Shown: positions 1-8,505 of the stretch, piece by piece
How the letters are laid out: each line of letters starts with the position of its first letter
How positions within the stretch are numbered: the first letter of the stretch is position 1
Assembly: GCA_019358975.1 (NCBI GenBank)
Contig: JAHHIL010000004.1
Coordinates: 1-64,000, forward strand
Length of the DNA stretch: 64,000 nucleotides
Reading direction: 5' to 3'
Source: Trichocoleus desertorum ATA4-8-CV12
Lineage (GTDB): Bacteria; Cyanobacteriota; Cyanobacteriia; FACHB-46
The notes under the pieces: model-generated
Databases searched by the model: none
The model's input: only the letters and a program-made list of their open reading frames with translations
What the model was told of the DNA's origin: nothing
Position numbers and translations under genes: made by a program

Positions 1-249
1 GTTGCTTTAATCGTGTCATTGAACATCGTTGGAGGGTTTCCTTCACTAGCAAGCTTGAGCAAGGGAGGGAACTCCCGGCTCCATTCTTGCTAGAGTGACT
101 GGTATCTTATTTATTTGCAAGCCCCCAGGAGCAGCAAAGTTGGAGTTGGAATGGGGTTAGCTTGACCTGAAGCAATCTCAAAACAAAGCATAATAATGAC
201 TTTTTGTTGAAGTTGAAAGTGTTGTTTGATACTTTCAACTTCTTTTTTT
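1..249 (+). ncRNA. Structured transcript 3' portion, candidate ncRNA or leader of unknown class
   Basis: No convincing coding frame is seen here, but the stretch folds well on the + strand. CTAGCAAG (46-53) pairs perfectly with CTTGCTAG (86-93) and encloses GGGAG-GGAA-CTCCC (63-76), a 5-bp stem with a GNRA-type loop. CAAGC plus CCCC (118-126) pairs with GGGG and GCTTG (153-164) across a small bulge. A perfect 12-bp terminator follows at 209-249. I compared it by eye with SRP RNA, tmRNA and RNase P RNA hallmarks and found none. It could also be a long 3' UTR of a gene left of the window. Confidence 0.35.
209..249 (+). terminator. Rho-independent terminator
   Basis: GAAGTTGAAAGT (209-220) and ACTTTCAACTTC (231-242) form a perfect 12-bp stem with a 10-nt loop, followed by seven T residues (243-249). 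It ends a transcript entering from the left, before the RNA-binding protein gene. Confidence 0.85.
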
Positions 250-436
250 AGCCATTGAATTGAGTTGAAAGTTTCTTATTAGATATTGTTAACAAGATGC
301 TGTTATTCCTTGAGAGATCGGATATGATCTCTACCGAAGCTAGATTCAATAATGAAACTGTAGAGTAGTTTTTAACTATTACTCTCGTTTAGTCAGAGCT
401 AGCTGGATATTGATTTCGCTCGGTTTGGAGATAATT

Positions 437-712
437 GTGACTATTTACGTTGGCAACCTGTCTTTTCAGGCTACTGAAGAAGATTTAAAAGAGATCTTTG
501 CTGAGTACGGTAAAGTAAACCGAGTCAGCCTCCCCACAGACCGTGAGACAGGAAGAAAACGGGGGTTTGCGTTCGTCGAGATGGAGGATGACGCGAAGGA
601 GGACGCGGCGATCGCGGCCCTAGATGGAGCTGAGTGGCTGGGTCGAGAACTCAAAGTCAACAAAGCAAAACCACGCGAAAGCAGTGGCGCTTCCTCTAGA
701 GATCGCTACTAA
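437..712 (+). CDS. RRM-type RNA-binding protein (cyanobacterial Rbp family)
   Basis: A 91-aa single-RRM protein, the usual size for cyanobacterial cold-inducible Rbp proteins that bind RNA through one RNA recognition motif. RNP2 is IYVGNL (residues 3-8) and RNP1 is RGFAFVEM (42-49); a short Ser/Arg-containing tail follows. I place the start at the GTG at 437, preceded by GGAG six bases upstream, because family members begin M-(T/S)-I-Y-V-G-N-L; an upstream in-frame ATG at 410 would add nine unrelated residues. It is monocistronic, between two terminators. Family-level function is secure; the cold or circadian role of this copy is not shown. Confidence 0.93.
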   Translation: MTIYVGNLSFQATEEDLKEIFAEYGKVNRVSLPTDRETGRKRGFAFVEMEDDAKEDAAIAALDGAEWLGRELKVNKAKPRESSGASSRDRY

Positions 713-890
713 GCTGCTGAAATTTACAGATCCCAGCGATCGCCGAATTTCTAGATTGGCTTAATTTCTCCAGGTTGCCAACAGCCTGTAAGTCTTTATT
801 GATGATTTTTCTATATGCCCTAGAGGTTTAGTTACCAGAGTTTTAGGACATAATCTTTGGGGTATGAAAATTTAGGTTTAGGTAGTTTTA

Positions 891-947
891 GGGTAAGACA
901 ATTTTAGATCTCGAAATTTGGATCTCAAAACTCTTACCCCAATTTTT
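891..947 (+). terminator. Long stem-loop terminator between convergent genes
   Basis: GGGTAAGA (891-898) pairs with TCTTACCC (932-939). A nested AGATC/GATCT stem (906-925) lies inside, and a T run follows at 943-947. It lies between the RRM gene and the convergent DUF937 gene and probably ends the former. Confidence 0.6.
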
Positions 948-966
948 ATTGGCTGCTTAATCCAAG

Positions 967-1494
967 TTAGCGGCGGTTCCCCAGGAACTGACTAGCAATG
1001 TTGACGACATCTCCTACATCAACACTCCCATTGCGATCGCTATCCAAAAAAGAACTTAGCACCGGATTCGAATTCTGAGGGCTCTGAGTGTTGGTGCCAC
1101 TACTCAAAAGATTCAAGATCACAGGGACTAAAATGGGCAACATCGCTTGAATCGTCTGTGCATTCAATCCAGTTTGTTGCGCTGCGTCTTGAGTCACTTG
1201 CTGTTGCTGCCCCAGACTAAATAGGCTCTGCACCGCTTGGGGATTGGGGTTTGTGCCACTAAACTGATTGACAATCGATTGAGCTTGCTCTGAACCTGCA
1301 ACGGCTTGTTTCTCTTGCAATGCCGACCGGACGTGGTTGCCGACAATCGATAGCACTGATTGCATAACTGCTGGGTTAGATCCAGAACTCTGGCTCAGCT
1401 GCTGAACCACATTAACAACGCTATTGAGTTGACCAGAGCTTGCTTGCTGATTGGGGTTGTCAATCGCACTGATAATTTGATCAAAAAGTCCCAT
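967..1494 (-). CDS. DUF937 (YidB-like) protein with a C-terminal EF-hand/dockerin-like motif
   Basis: A 175-aa protein starting MGLFDQIISAI, typical of the DUF937 family, whose biochemical role is unknown. Residues 1-130 are helical and Gln/Asn/Ser rich, with a hydrophobic stretch near 115-131. Residues 151-162 (D-S-D-R-N-G-S-V-D-V-G-D) match the calcium-binding loop of EF-hand or dockerin type-I repeats, followed by a short amphipathic helix. AAAGGA lies just upstream of the ATG. It faces the RRM gene convergently and the GTPase divergently. Calcium binding is inferred from the loop only; a single loop cannot make a full dockerin. Confidence 0.8.
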   Translation of the reverse strand: MGLFDQIISAIDNPNQQASSGQLNSVVNVVQQLSQSSGSNPAVMQSVLSIVGNHVRSALQEKQAVAGSEQAQSIVNQFSGTNPNPQAVQSLFSLGQQQQVTQDAAQQTGLNAQTIQAMLPILVPVILNLLSSGTNTQSPQNSNPVLSSFLDSDRNGSVDVGDVVNIASQFLGNRR

Positions 1495-1751
1495 AGTTTT
1501 TCCTTTTCTAGTGACTACATTCGGCGTCTGAACCAGCTTGAGCTTGGCAGTCTGTGGCTATGAGCCTGATCAAGAAGCCATTCACTCATTCGTCTAAAAT
1601 TTTGCCTAGTCCGGACTCGCGGCGCGTCTAGCTAGCAGTAGAGGTTGTCAATTTTACAACCAGAAGATAACTAGAATGAAAAGCATCGGCTTGTCAGTTG
1701 TGTCGCTGCCTGAGTCGTGTTTTTGTCATACAGCAAAGTTAGGCTGAGTTC

Positions 1752-3305
1752 ATGCCTTCATCGCGCCTCATCATACTGATTGTCGGCCTCACCTTATTGT
1801 TGGGTTTGATGTTGTGGCTAATTGATTCGCTCTCTCGGCTCTACTACACGATCGCCTTTACCGCCCCTCTCCTTGCCAATCTCTTGCTCCTACTGTTGAT
1901 TGTGCTGTTGGGAGTGCTGGTCGCGGCTTTTGTGTATTACTTGTTAGTTCTGCCCCAACTCCAGAAGCGTCAAACCCGCCGACCCCAACCTAAACTGCCC
2001 ACCGCCAAAGCAGATGTGGCCGAGAAAAACTTACGAGCAGTGCGCCAACAGGTAGCTCAAATCCAAGATGAGGTAGCGCGTCAAGCCCTGATCAACCGTT
2101 CTCGTACGATTGAGCAAAACCTTTCCCGGCGAGAGGTGCGAGTGGTGGTATTTGGAACAGGGTCAGCAGGCAAAACTTCGATCGTCAATGCGTTGATTGG
2201 TCGAGTTGTGGGGCAAGTTGGAGCCCCGATGGGCACAACCGAAGTGGGAGCCACCTACCACCTCAAGCTCAAAAAATTAAACCGAGAAATCTGGGTGACT
2301 GATACTCCTGGCATTCTAGAAGCGGGAGTAGCCGGGACTGAGCGTGAGCAAAGAGCCCGCCAATTAGCGACTGAAGCCGATTTATTACTCTTTGTTTTAG
2401 ATAATGATTTGAGACAGTCTGAATACGAACCATTGCGACGACTTGCAGCCATTGGTAAGCGATCGCTGGTTGTGCTCAACAAGACTGATTTGTACCCTGA
2501 GCTAGACCGAGAGACCATCTTGGCTCGTCTGCGCGATCGCCTACAAGACTTGGTAGCCGCAGCAGATATTGTGGCAGTATCAGCCCAACCCCAGACGGTG
2601 CGGCTCGAAAGTGGTGACTGGTTGCAACCAGAGCCAGAAATTATGCCGTTGCTGAAGCGGATGGCGGCAGTACTACGGGCTGAAGGTGAAGATTTAGTAG
2701 CTGACAACATTCTGTTGCAATCTCAGCGTTTAGGAGACGAAGCTCGCTCACTGATTGACACCGAACGCCGTCGCGAAGCAGATAAGATTGTGGAGCGATT
2801 TCAATGGATTGGCGCTGGGGTGATTGCTGTGACACCTCTACCCGTAGTAGATCTGCTTGCGACGGCGGCAGTCAATGCCCAAATGGTAGTGGAAATTGGT
2901 CGAGTCTACGGCTGCGATATTAATTCCGAACGGGGTCGCGAACTAGCCCTTTCTCTCGCCAAAACCCTAGCCAGTTTAGGCATTGTCAAAGGTGCGATCG
3001 AGCTAGTTTCTACCGCTTTACGCCTGAATGTTGCCACTTTTTTGGTCGGCAAAGCCATTCAGGGCGTAAGTGCTGCTTACCTGACGCGAATTGCAGGCAA
3101 AAGTTTTATTGAATACTTCCGTCACGACCAAGATTGGGGCGATGGTGGCATGACGGAAGTGGTGCAACGGCAGTTTCAGCTCAATCGGCGGGACGAATTT
3201 GTTAAAGCCTTTATTCAAGAGGCGATCGCTCGTGTGGTTAGGCCCCTGACAGAAAATGCCACAGCATCGGAGCCGCCAGAGGCAAAACCGAAAGATCGTC
3301 AATAG
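1752..3305 (+). CDS. Membrane-anchored Era-like GTPase with DUF697-type C-terminal domain
   Basis: A 517-aa protein. Two hydrophobic segments (about 5-25 and 38-68) anchor it in the membrane. A G domain follows: G1 GTGSAGKTS (135-143), G3 DTPG (184-187), G4 NKTD (243-246) and a G5-like VSAQ near 276. The C-terminal third (from about 345) carries a hydrophobic DUF697-like region rich in small residues. This architecture is common in cyanobacteria; such proteins probably act at membranes, but the substrate is unknown. Its last 68 nt overlap a small convergent gene on the other strand. A second GTPase of related layout lies at 54435-55751. Confidence 0.88.
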   Translation: MPSSRLIILIVGLTLLLGLMLWLIDSLSRLYYTIAFTAPLLANLLLLLLIVLLGVLVAAFVYYLLVLPQLQKRQTRRPQPKLPTAKADVAEKNLRAVRQQVAQIQDEVARQALINRSRTIEQNLSRREVRVVVFGTGSAGKTSIVNALIGRVVGQVGAPMGTTEVGATYHLKLKKLNREIWVTDTPGILEAGVAGTEREQRARQLATEADLLLFVLDNDLRQSEYEPLRRLAAIGKRSLVVLNKTDLYPELDRETILARLRDRLQDLVAAADIVAVSAQPQTVRLESGDWLQPEPEIMPLLKRMAAVLRAEGEDLVADNILLQSQRLGDEARSLIDTERRREADKIVERFQWIGAGVIAVTPLPVVDLLATAAVNAQMVVEIGRVYGCDINSERGRELALSLAKTLASLGIVKGAIELVSTALRLNVATFLVGKAIQGVSAAYLTRIAGKSFIEYFRHDQDWGDGGMTEVVQRQFQLNRRDEFVKAFIQEAIARVVRPLTENATASEPPEAKPKDRQ

Positions 3306-3420
3306 GCGCTGGAATCATCTCTCCCCTAAAGTCTAGAAACTGCACTACCAGCAGATAGGCAATGCTCAGGACTACTGCAATTACTCCCGTTGTAATTGCC
3401 ACAATTTTTGAGCGATCCAT
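3238..3420 (-). CDS. Small single-pass membrane protein, unknown function
   Basis: A 60-aa protein starting MDRSKIVAITTG, with one transmembrane helix (residues 7-28) and an acidic/proline segment behind it. AGGAAAG lies at ideal spacing upstream of the ATG, which favours a real gene. Its 3' end overlaps the 3' end of the GTPase gene antisense by 68 nt. From memory, small proteins with this start occur in cyanobacteria; the function is unknown. Confidence 0.6.
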   Translation of the reverse strand: MDRSKIVAITTGVIAVVLSIAYLLVVQFLDFRGEMIPAPIDDLSVLPLAAPMLWHFLSGA

Positions 3421-3712
3421 CGGTCTTTCCTGTGATTGAAACGTTATTTAGCTACCTTCTTCCACTCTGCCACAAGCAGCGCCTGACTGAGTAGGAAAAG
3501 GGAAACCCTCGTTTCGGCCCTAAATTTCTAAGTATAAATAATTGCAATTAGTCTGAATTTCTACGTGTTTTTGGCATTTTTGAAGATGAATGAACGAAGT
3601 TCACTATTCTTTCATCGTCTCTTTACGATTAATTCTTAGCTAAAGCTGCGATTTCTACTGAGAATTTAAGAAGAGGGGTGTCTTTGCCATCCGAGTCAGG
3701 TCTTAAGTAACA

Positions 3713-4195
3713 ATGAATACCAACAGAGCCTACCAGCAAATTATTGAAGAGATTGATCAAATTAAACCTAGTATTCAGTTGAAGCTTCCTGCAAATCCCC
3801 AATCTGTCAAGCGACAAATTGAAAAAATTACCCTAGCTCAGAAAAGACTTCTAGAAATTGAGGAAAGAGTCTATTTATTTGGCAACCGAGGTGGCAATGG
3901 TTCGGCCTATCGTACGTACCTCGGCTTGAAGGCTTTAATTCACGGCATGATTCATGACGGCCATCATTTTAGACTTCTGGCTGAAGAATATTTTTTGGAC
4001 CCAGAGGGCACAGTGACTTTGCTGCATGATGCTTGCCAAAGAAATTTGGAGCTACGACATCGTGCCCGCCACCTCAAAGCAGCAGGGCTGAATCAAAGTC
4101 AGATTATTTTTGCCATCTGGCGAGTCAAAGCCGAGAATAGCCATGCCTATCAACAGGCTGTAGCAGAATATAAGCGATTAGTTGAGAGTCGGTAA
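3713..4195 (+). CDS. Hypothetical protein, all-helical
   Basis: A 160-aa soluble protein without a recognised domain. It looks mostly helical, with charged heptad-like stretches (residues 1-55) and two His-rich patches (HGMIHDGHHF near 82-91 and the RHRARH region near 116) that might bind metal, although no known metal site is matched. No signal peptide or membrane segment is visible. It sits alone between the convergent small gene and the RsbQ-like gene. No strong Shine-Dalgarno is apparent upstream of the ATG, so the exact start is uncertain. Confidence 0.6.
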   Translation: MNTNRAYQQIIEEIDQIKPSIQLKLPANPQSVKRQIEKITLAQKRLLEIEERVYLFGNRGGNGSAYRTYLGLKALIHGMIHDGHHFRLLAEEYFLDPEGTVTLLHDACQRNLELRHRARHLKAAGLNQSQIIFAIWRVKAENSHAYQQAVAEYKRLVESR

Positions 4196-4264
4196 ACGTA
4201 AGAGACGAGCTTTAAAGCCAGCTCCGTTTTAGTCTGTATGTAGATGGTCCTGAAATGCAGACTC

Positions 4265-5065
4265 ATGACAGCTAGCGTCTTAAAGCGGAATAATGTTAAT
4301 CAGGCGGGAGATGGGAAGCAAACCATTATCTTTGCGCATGGGTTCGGCTCTGACCAAACTGCTTGGCGACACCAAGTAGCGGCTTTTGCCTCTGATTTTC
4401 GGATTGTTTTGTTTGACCACGTTGGGGCGGGCAAGTCAGATTTCTCGGCTTACAGTCCTCGCCGCTATAGCAGCGTCTACAGCTACGCGGAGGATTTATT
4501 AGACTTATGTGCTGAGCTGAAGTTGCAACAGGTAACCCTGGTGACTCATTCTGTGAGTGGCATGGTGGGTTTGTTGGCAGCTTTAGTGGAGCCAGAGCGC
4601 TTCCAGCAATTAATTTGTATTAGCGCTTCGCCTCGCTATCTGAACGATGAGAATTACGTTGGCGGGTTTGAGCAAGCTGACTTAGATGCGCTGTATGCGG
4701 CGATGGCCTCTAACTACTATGCTTGGGCGAGTGGTTTTGCTCCTATTGTTATGGGTAATCCTGATAAACCGGAGCTATCTCTGGAATTTGCTAAAACTTT
4801 GGCGCAGATTCGTCCTGATATTGCCCAAGCTGTGGCTCGCGTTATCTTTCAGTCGGACTACCGAGCTGAGTTAGGGCGGCTCAACATCCCGGCTGTGATT
4901 TTACAATCAAATAATGATATTGCCGTGCCACCTGAGGTGGGGCAGTATTTGGCAGATCATATTCCTCAGGGGCGGCTCATCTCTATTGCTGCTGAGGGAC
5001 ACTTGCCTCATCTGAGTGCTCCAGAGACGGTTACCCAAGCGATCGCTTCATGTTTGGCCTTTTGA
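4265..5065 (+). CDS. RsbQ-like alpha/beta hydrolase (putative signalling hydrolase)
   Basis: A 266-aa alpha/beta-hydrolase whose whole length resembles Bacillus RsbQ and the KAI2/DAD2 group. From the ATG at 4265 the N-terminus (MTASVLKRN) parallels that of RsbQ, and the triad falls at Ser96 (in H-S-V-S-G), Asp218 and His246, within one residue of RsbQ Ser96/Asp219/His247. In Bacillus, RsbQ is needed for energy-stress signalling through the PAS phosphatase RsbP. Here the gene overlaps the start of a large hybrid histidine kinase by 16 bp, so it probably feeds that kinase, for example by generating or removing a ligand. The in-frame ATG at 4244 is possible but would extend beyond the family start. 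Confidence 0.85.
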   Translation: MTASVLKRNNVNQAGDGKQTIIFAHGFGSDQTAWRHQVAAFASDFRIVLFDHVGAGKSDFSAYSPRRYSSVYSYAEDLLDLCAELKLQQVTLVTHSVSGMVGLLAALVEPERFQQLICISASPRYLNDENYVGGFEQADLDALYAAMASNYYAWASGFAPIVMGNPDKPELSLEFAKTLAQIRPDIAQAVARVIFQSDYRAELGRLNIPAVILQSNNDIAVPPEVGQYLADHIPQGRLISIAAEGHLPHLSAPETVTQAIASCLAF

Positions 5066-8000
5066 AATCATGGTTGCAGTTATCCTTTCGTCATCCTGAC
5101 TGGTTGCCCACTTTTAGACCTGTCTTACTAACGCTGGTGTTGGGAGGATTGGGGATATTGCTGGCTTCTGGGGATAAACTCAATTTTTGGCCCAATCTTT
5201 GGGCAGGACTCGCTTTAGGGTTGAGCTTTATCTTACCGTTGCCGCCGCTACCGCTGATTTCACTATTAGGCGCAGGGATAGGGCTGGCGATGCTGCAAGC
5301 AGCTCAGGGACTGGCTATTGTGTCGTTGATGGAGTGGGCGATCGCTTGGATTGGGGCTGCGCTCCTAGGTATGGGGCTACGGCAATTTCTTCAAAAAATA
5401 GAGTGGCGGTTGGCTTCACAGGCGGTATTGGCAAAGCTAACCGAAATGGAAAACTTGGCGGTACCCGATGCTTTATTAGAGCAGACTTTAGTTGCATTAC
5501 AGGAGGTGACAGTTGCAGATGCAGCGATCGCTTTACGTCAGTTGGATGACGTGACCGCAGAAGCATTAGTCTGCCTACCTAAGACAGCTCTACCCAATCC
5601 TCTCACTACACCTAGTTTGTTTGCAACGGCGATCGCTCAAAACCGCTGCCTTTACTACACCAACTACGCTGCTGCTCCGGGAGCCTCCCATATTTTGTTA
5701 GCTCAAGGGGTAAAGTCCATAGCCATTTTACCGTTGCGGTGTTCTAGCGGGTTTCAGGGAGCGATTTTGCTGATTTGGTATCGCCGTGTGGCTATGTCTA
5801 ACCATATGCGGCAGTTGCTGAAATCTGTGGTCGGAGAGTTACGGACACTCTTGCAGTTCAGTGACATCACCTTAAATCTCGATAAACTGCAAGCTCGCTT
5901 TGGAGCCATCCTCGAAACCATCCATCAAGGTGTGGTGTTTGTCGATGAAAGCGGTGAGCAGGGTTGGCTGAACCAAGCGGCTGGAACTCGACTCGGCATC
6001 ACTCCTGGCGCGATCGATCCCCCGTTGCTGTCAGCAGCCATGAGCCAATTGCGATCTAGCGCTGATAACCAAGCAGAAATTGCTGCTCAAGCGTCGCAGT
6101 TCTTTGCCCAACCCCAGCCAGAAATTCGCAACTGGAACTGGATTTACAGTCAGCCTCACCCTAAAGTCTTGAGTTTTTCGAGCACTGTTACACGGGTGCG
6201 AAATGTGCCTGGGCGGCTCTGGGTGATTGATGACATTACAGAGCGCTACTTGGCTCAGCAAAAACTGTTGGAGCAGACGGCAGAACTCTCACAGGCCAAT
6301 CAATCTCTAGCTCAAGCTAAGGTGATAGCAGAAGCAGCAACCCAAGCAAAAAGTGAATTTTTGGCCAACATGAGCCATGAAATTCGCACCCCGATGAATG
6401 CGGTGATTGGCTTGACAGAACTCCTGTTAGATACAGAGTTGACACCCTACCAGCGTGATCTGGCAGAAACGATTCAGAGTGGTGGCGACAATCTGCTGAC
6501 CATTATTAATGACATTCTGGACTTTTCTAAAATTGAATCTGGCAAGCTAGAACTAGAGTTAGCTTCATTTAATCTGCGTCATGTTGTAGAGTCAGCCCTC
6601 GACCTACTCGCTCCTAAAGCTGCTGAAAAAGCGATCGAGCTGGTCTATGAAATGGAAACGACGACGCCAGAGTGCATTCTGGGAGATGCCACTCGATTAC
6701 GCCAAATTTTGGTGAATCTGCTCAGTAATGCCGTCAAGTTCACTGCGATTGGAGAAGTTGTGGTGACTGTGACAGCTCACCCTGCAAACGAGCAGCCTGC
6801 AAACGAGCACCCTAACGCTACAAAGCCAACTGCGATCGCTGAATTGTCGGGTCAATCTGCTGACGCAACAGAGGGGCAAACCTACGAAATTCAATTTGCC
6901 GCCAAGGATACAGGGATTGGTATTCCAGCCGAACGTCGCGATCGCTTATTTAAGTCGTTTAGCCAAGTAGATTCTTCTACCACGCGGCAATATGGCGGCA
7001 CCGGACTAGGGCTGGCGATCGGCAAGCAACTCAGCGAAATGATGGGGGGACGCATGTGGGTCGAGAGCCAAGTTGATCAAGGCTCCACCTTCTATTTCAC
7101 TCTGCTAGCAGTGCCAGATTTAACCAGTTGCGAATCTGTGACACCTGCGACATTACTCCCCCAATTATCTGGGAAGCAGCTGCTAATCGTAGATGACAAT
7201 GCTGCCAGTCGCCAAGCTTTAGCGGCACAGATGCAACGTTGGGGCATGAAAAGTCACACTGCGGCCTCAGGTGCTGAAGCGTTAGCATGGCTGCATCAAG
7301 GAGAACAGTTTGATCTAGCAGTCATAGACAGGCAAATGCCCGAAATGGATGGTCTAATGGTCGCGCAAAAACTGCGTCAGCTCCTCAAGCATCAAACCTT
7401 ACCCGTAGTGATGTTAACCACCATCGGTGACCCAGACCCCGGTAGAGCCGCGTTTATCGTAGATAGGGTGGCCTTTATCAATAAACCTGTGAAGCAGACT
7501 CAGCTCTATCAAGCTTTGTTACAGGTATTGCATGAGAGTTCAGTGGTAATTAGCAGCCCCCCCTCTGTCTCTCCTCCAGTCTCTATAGCAGCGAATTCTG
7601 CTCTACGGATTCTGGTAGCCGAAGACAATGGTGTGAACCAGAAAGTGATTCTCAGCAGCCTCAAGCGTTTGGGATACCAAGCTGAGGTCGTCAGTAATGG
7701 CCGAGAAGTGATCCAAGCACTGCAACAACGTCGTTATGACGTGATCTTGATGGATGTGCAGATGCCAGAAATGGACGGCTTAAGTGCCACTCGCTACATC
7801 TGCCAAAATTGGTCGCCTGCCACCCGCCCCCGGATTATCGCTATGACTGCCAATGCCATGCAGGGCGATCGCGAAACCTGCTTAGCTGCGGGGATGAACG
7901 ACTACATGATTAAACCCATTCGACTAGCAACGCTGGCTCAACTACTCAGTCAGGACTGCCAGCCTTCAGTACCCCAGCCAGAAACGATTAGTCCAGAGCA

Positions 8001-8505
8001 GGCCACGCCAGATCGGCACGTGCAGAATCAAGCTTTACCAAATCAGGGTGCGACGAATCCAGCCTTTAGTACAGCTACAACCGAGCTGCGGTCAACTCCA
8101 ACCACGATGGCTCCTACTGTGTTGGCTCAACAGGTAGTATTGGATGCCCAGGCGATCGCGTCTCTGCAAGAAATGTTAGGTGAAAATGCGGCTGAAATGC
8201 TAGCTGTGGTGATTCATAACTATCTGGAAGATGCCCCCAAACTGATTGCCCAAATCCAGGCGGCTGTACAGCAACAAGATGCAACAGCTCTGCGATATGC
8301 GGCCCATAGCCTCAAGGGCAGCAGCGCCACTCTCGGAGCGATGACTCTCGCCCAGTGGTGTCAAGAATTAGAAGCGATCGGGCGCACAGGTATGATGTCA
8401 ACAGGTTGGCAAGTCAGCAGCTTGCCTCAACTGCGGCATCTAGAGGCTGAATTCGAACGAGTTAAAGCGACTTTGAACCAAGAACTGCGAAGCTGTGAGC
8501 GATGA
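5050..8505 (+). CDS. Hybrid sensor histidine kinase/phosphorelay protein (TM-GAF-PAS-HisKA-HATPase-REC-REC-HPt)
   Basis: An 1151-aa multidomain sensor. Residues about 18-115 form several membrane helices; a GAF-like domain (about 130-270) and a PAS-like domain (about 280-400) follow. A HisKA with phospho-acceptor His443 (N-M-S-H-E-I-R-T-P) and an HATPase with the GTGLGL box come next. Receiver domains have acceptors Asp760 and Asp902, and an HPt domain has His1086 (AAHSLKGSS). This is a complete internal His-Asp-His relay of the BarA/ArcB type. Its start overlaps the RsbQ-like gene by 16 bp and its end overlaps the next kinase by 4 bp (ATGA), implying one translationally coupled operon. The signal is unknown. 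A near-perfect 15-bp duplication lies in the HATPase insert (6780-6810). Confidence 0.93.
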   Translation: MFGLLKSWLQLSFRHPDWLPTFRPVLLTLVLGGLGILLASGDKLNFWPNLWAGLALGLSFILPLPPLPLISLLGAGIGLAMLQAAQGLAIVSLMEWAIAWIGAALLGMGLRQFLQKIEWRLASQAVLAKLTEMENLAVPDALLEQTLVALQEVTVADAAIALRQLDDVTAEALVCLPKTALPNPLTTPSLFATAIAQNRCLYYTNYAAAPGASHILLAQGVKSIAILPLRCSSGFQGAILLIWYRRVAMSNHMRQLLKSVVGELRTLLQFSDITLNLDKLQARFGAILETIHQGVVFVDESGEQGWLNQAAGTRLGITPGAIDPPLLSAAMSQLRSSADNQAEIAAQASQFFAQPQPEIRNWNWIYSQPHPKVLSFSSTVTRVRNVPGRLWVIDDITERYLAQQKLLEQTAELSQANQSLAQAKVIAEAATQAKSEFLANMSHEIRTPMNAVIGLTELLLDTELTPYQRDLAETIQSGGDNLLTIINDILDFSKIESGKLELELASFNLRHVVESALDLLAPKAAEKAIELVYEMETTTPECILGDATRLRQILVNLLSNAVKFTAIGEVVVTVTAHPANEQPANEHPNATKPTAIAELSGQSADATEGQTYEIQFAAKDTGIGIPAERRDRLFKSFSQVDSSTTRQYGGTGLGLAIGKQLSEMMGGRMWVESQVDQGSTFYFTLLAVPDLTSCESVTPATLLPQLSGKQLLIVDDNAASRQALAAQMQRWGMKSHTAASGAEALAWLHQGEQFDLAVIDRQMPEMDGLMVAQKLRQLLKHQTLPVVMLTTIGDPDPGRAAFIVDRVAFINKPVKQTQLYQALLQVLHESSVVISSPPSVSPPVSIAANSALRILVAEDNGVNQKVILSSLKRLGYQAEVVSNGREVIQALQQRRYDVILMDVQMPEMDGLSATRYICQNWSPATRPRIIAMTANAMQGDRETCLAAGMNDYMIKPIRLATLAQLLSQDCQPSVPQPETISPEQATPDRHVQNQALPNQGATNPAFSTATTELRSTPTTMAPTVLAQQVVLDAQAIASLQEMLGENAAEMLAVVIHNYLEDAPKLIAQIQAAVQQQDATALRYAAHSLKGSSATLGAMTLAQWCQELEAIGRTGMMSTGWQVSSLPQLRHLEAEFERVKATLNQELRSCER

